Origin: Methanosarcina sp.
GTDB taxonomy: Archaea; Halobacteriota; Methanosarcinia; Methanosarcinales; Methanosarcinaceae
Reading direction: 5' to 3'
Length of the DNA: 5,593 bases
NCBI GenBank assembly: GCA_013331265.1
Contig: DUGS01000155.1
Location: 17,625 to 23,217, forward strand
Under the pieces are notes generated by a model. It searched no databases. It was not told where the DNA came from and saw only the letters and a program-made list of their open reading frames with translations. A program made the translations under genes and the position numbers. Shown here in pieces: positions 4,790 through 5,593 of the stretch (position 1 is the stretch's first letter; each line of letters opens with the position of its first letter).

Positions 4790-5593
4790 TTATTTAGTCT
4801 CAAGGCCTAAAGCTTCTGCAACCAGCTCAATGACGTCCTCGACAACCATGTCAACTTTGAGTGAGTCTCTGCCGTCTGAGAGGTTCCTCTTACAGAACGG
4901 GCAGCAGCTGGACAGTATATCTGCATGTGTTTCAACAGCATCCTTGACTCTGGATTCAGCGATTCCCAGTGCAAGATCAGGAAGACCTGCCTTTACACCA
5001 CCGCCAGCTCCACAGCAGCGCTGGAATTCTTTTGACCTTTCCATTTCAACGAACTTAACACCCGGAATATGGGAAAGCACATACCTCGGAGCATCAAAGA
5101 CTCCAACGTGACGGCCAAGGTGGCAGGGGTCGTGATAGGTAACAGTCTTGTTAATGGATTTTTCCCATTTAATTTTGTCCTGCTTGATCAGGTCTGCAAG
5201 GAACTCTGAAACGTGGACAACCTCAAAAGGCAGTTCTTCTCCAAGAAGCCTGGGCCAGTCAACCTTGGAGGCACGGAAGCAGCCTGCACAGGCGTAGAGG
5301 ACCTTTTTGGCACCTTTTTTCTTGATTGCCTCAACGTTGTGTTTTGCAAGTTGACGGGGCACATCATTGATGTGGGCCTGGCCTGTCCTGATAAGAGCTG
5401 AGCCGCAGCACCATTCATCTTCACCAAGCATGGTAAATTTAATTCCCAGCTTGTTGAGTACACGTGAGGTCGCAAAGGCTAAAGCGAGCTGATTGTACCC
5501 TGCAGTACAGCCTGTGAAATAAACAATATCTGCTTTGTCTTCAATTTTCACGTCTGAAGGGACCCAGTTAAGCCTGTCTTTCTGGTCCTTCAT
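4790..5593 (-). CDS. hdrD: Heterodisulfide reductase subunit D, partial (C-terminal part)
   Basis: HdrD is the catalytic subunit of the membrane-bound HdrED complex of Methanosarcinales. It reduces CoM-S-S-CoB to CoM-SH and CoB-SH with electrons from methanophenazine via the cytochrome b subunit HdrE, the last step of energy-conserving methanogenic respiration. The 267 visible residues hold both CCG domains. In the first, C29, C62-C63 (WCCG) and C102-x-x-C105 give spacing C-X32-CC-X38-CxxC. In the second, C157, C193-C194 (RCCG) and C231-x-x-C234 give C-X35-CC-X36-CxxC. CCG domains bind the noncubane FeS clusters of the heterodisulfide site. Known HdrD is about 410 residues, so about 140 are missing: the N-terminal ferredoxin-like 4Fe-4S part lies beyond the right edge. 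The ATG at 5593 is therefore an internal methionine (the run MKDQKDRL). The gene ends with TAA at 4792-4790 and a hairpin terminator. The lactate-type paralog HdrD2 is unlikely. Confidence 0.94.
   Translation of the reverse strand: MKDQKDRLNWVPSDVKIEDKADIVYFTGCTAGYNQLALAFATSRVLNKLGIKFTMLGEDEWCCGSALIRTGQAHINDVPRQLAKHNVEAIKKKGAKKVLYACAGCFRASKVDWPRLLGEELPFEVVHVSEFLADLIKQDKIKWEKSINKTVTYHDPCHLGRHVGVFDAPRYVLSHIPGVKFVEMERSKEFQRCCGAGGGVKAGLPDLALGIAESRVKDAVETHADILSSCCPFCKRNLSDGRDSLKVDMVVEDVIELVAEALGLETK

Noticed and set aside
5591..5593. ATG at the right edge as the true start of the hdrD gene
   Set aside because: The visible protein begins in the middle of HdrD, after the N-terminal 4Fe-4S region, and is about 140 residues short of the usual length. 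The methionine is internal and the gene runs off the window.

Overview
The window looks like a chromosomal segment from a cytochrome-containing methanogenic archaeon, most likely a Methanosarcina or close relative. Three things suggest this. The partial gene at the right edge encodes HdrD, the catalytic subunit of the membrane-bound heterodisulfide reductase HdrED of Methanosarcinales. The left edge carries an archaeal type-A RNase P RNA. AT-rich intergenic regions separate genes of moderate GC content, and Shine-Dalgarno sites are of the GGAG/GAGGTG type. The genus is inferred from recognising the protein sequences, not from a database search.

Layout from left to right. The RNase P RNA gene (19-386, + strand) is essentially complete, with its closing P1 helix visible at both ends. 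It is followed by an unusual 30-bp tandem repeat (401 to about 477) in which each unit carries a T5 run, giving a series of U-tract terminator candidates. All protein genes lie on the minus strand, so the first of them converges on the RNase P RNA gene. Reading in their direction of transcription (right to left), they are: the 3' two thirds of hdrD (5593-4790, start outside the window) ending in a hairpin plus T-tract terminator; two paralogous DUF116 genes (4529-3894 and 3901-3281) that overlap by 8 nt and form an operon; and two paralogous geranylgeranyl-reductase-family flavoproteins (3100-1976 and 1678-509) separated by 297 nt.

The DUF116 proteins each have two N-terminal membrane segments followed by a conserved cysteine-rich, probably metal- or FeS-binding domain, and their function is unknown. 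The flavoproteins carry an FAD Rossmann motif, a KPCGG cysteine motif, a YGWIFP motif and a GDAAGFVD motif, and probably reduce isoprenoid double bonds. Their true substrate (core lipid, dolichyl phosphate, methanophenazine side chain or other) cannot be read from sequence. Both flavoprotein genes are best started at an internal ATG that has a well-placed Shine-Dalgarno site.

How they work together is inference. HdrD passes electrons from reduced methanophenazine to the CoM-S-S-CoB heterodisulfide. The neighbouring genes look membrane- and redox-related, but the terminators and T-rich gaps suggest they are separate transcription units and not one operon with hdrD. Two consecutive tandem duplications (DUF116 pair, flavoprotein pair) are the most unusual organisational feature.
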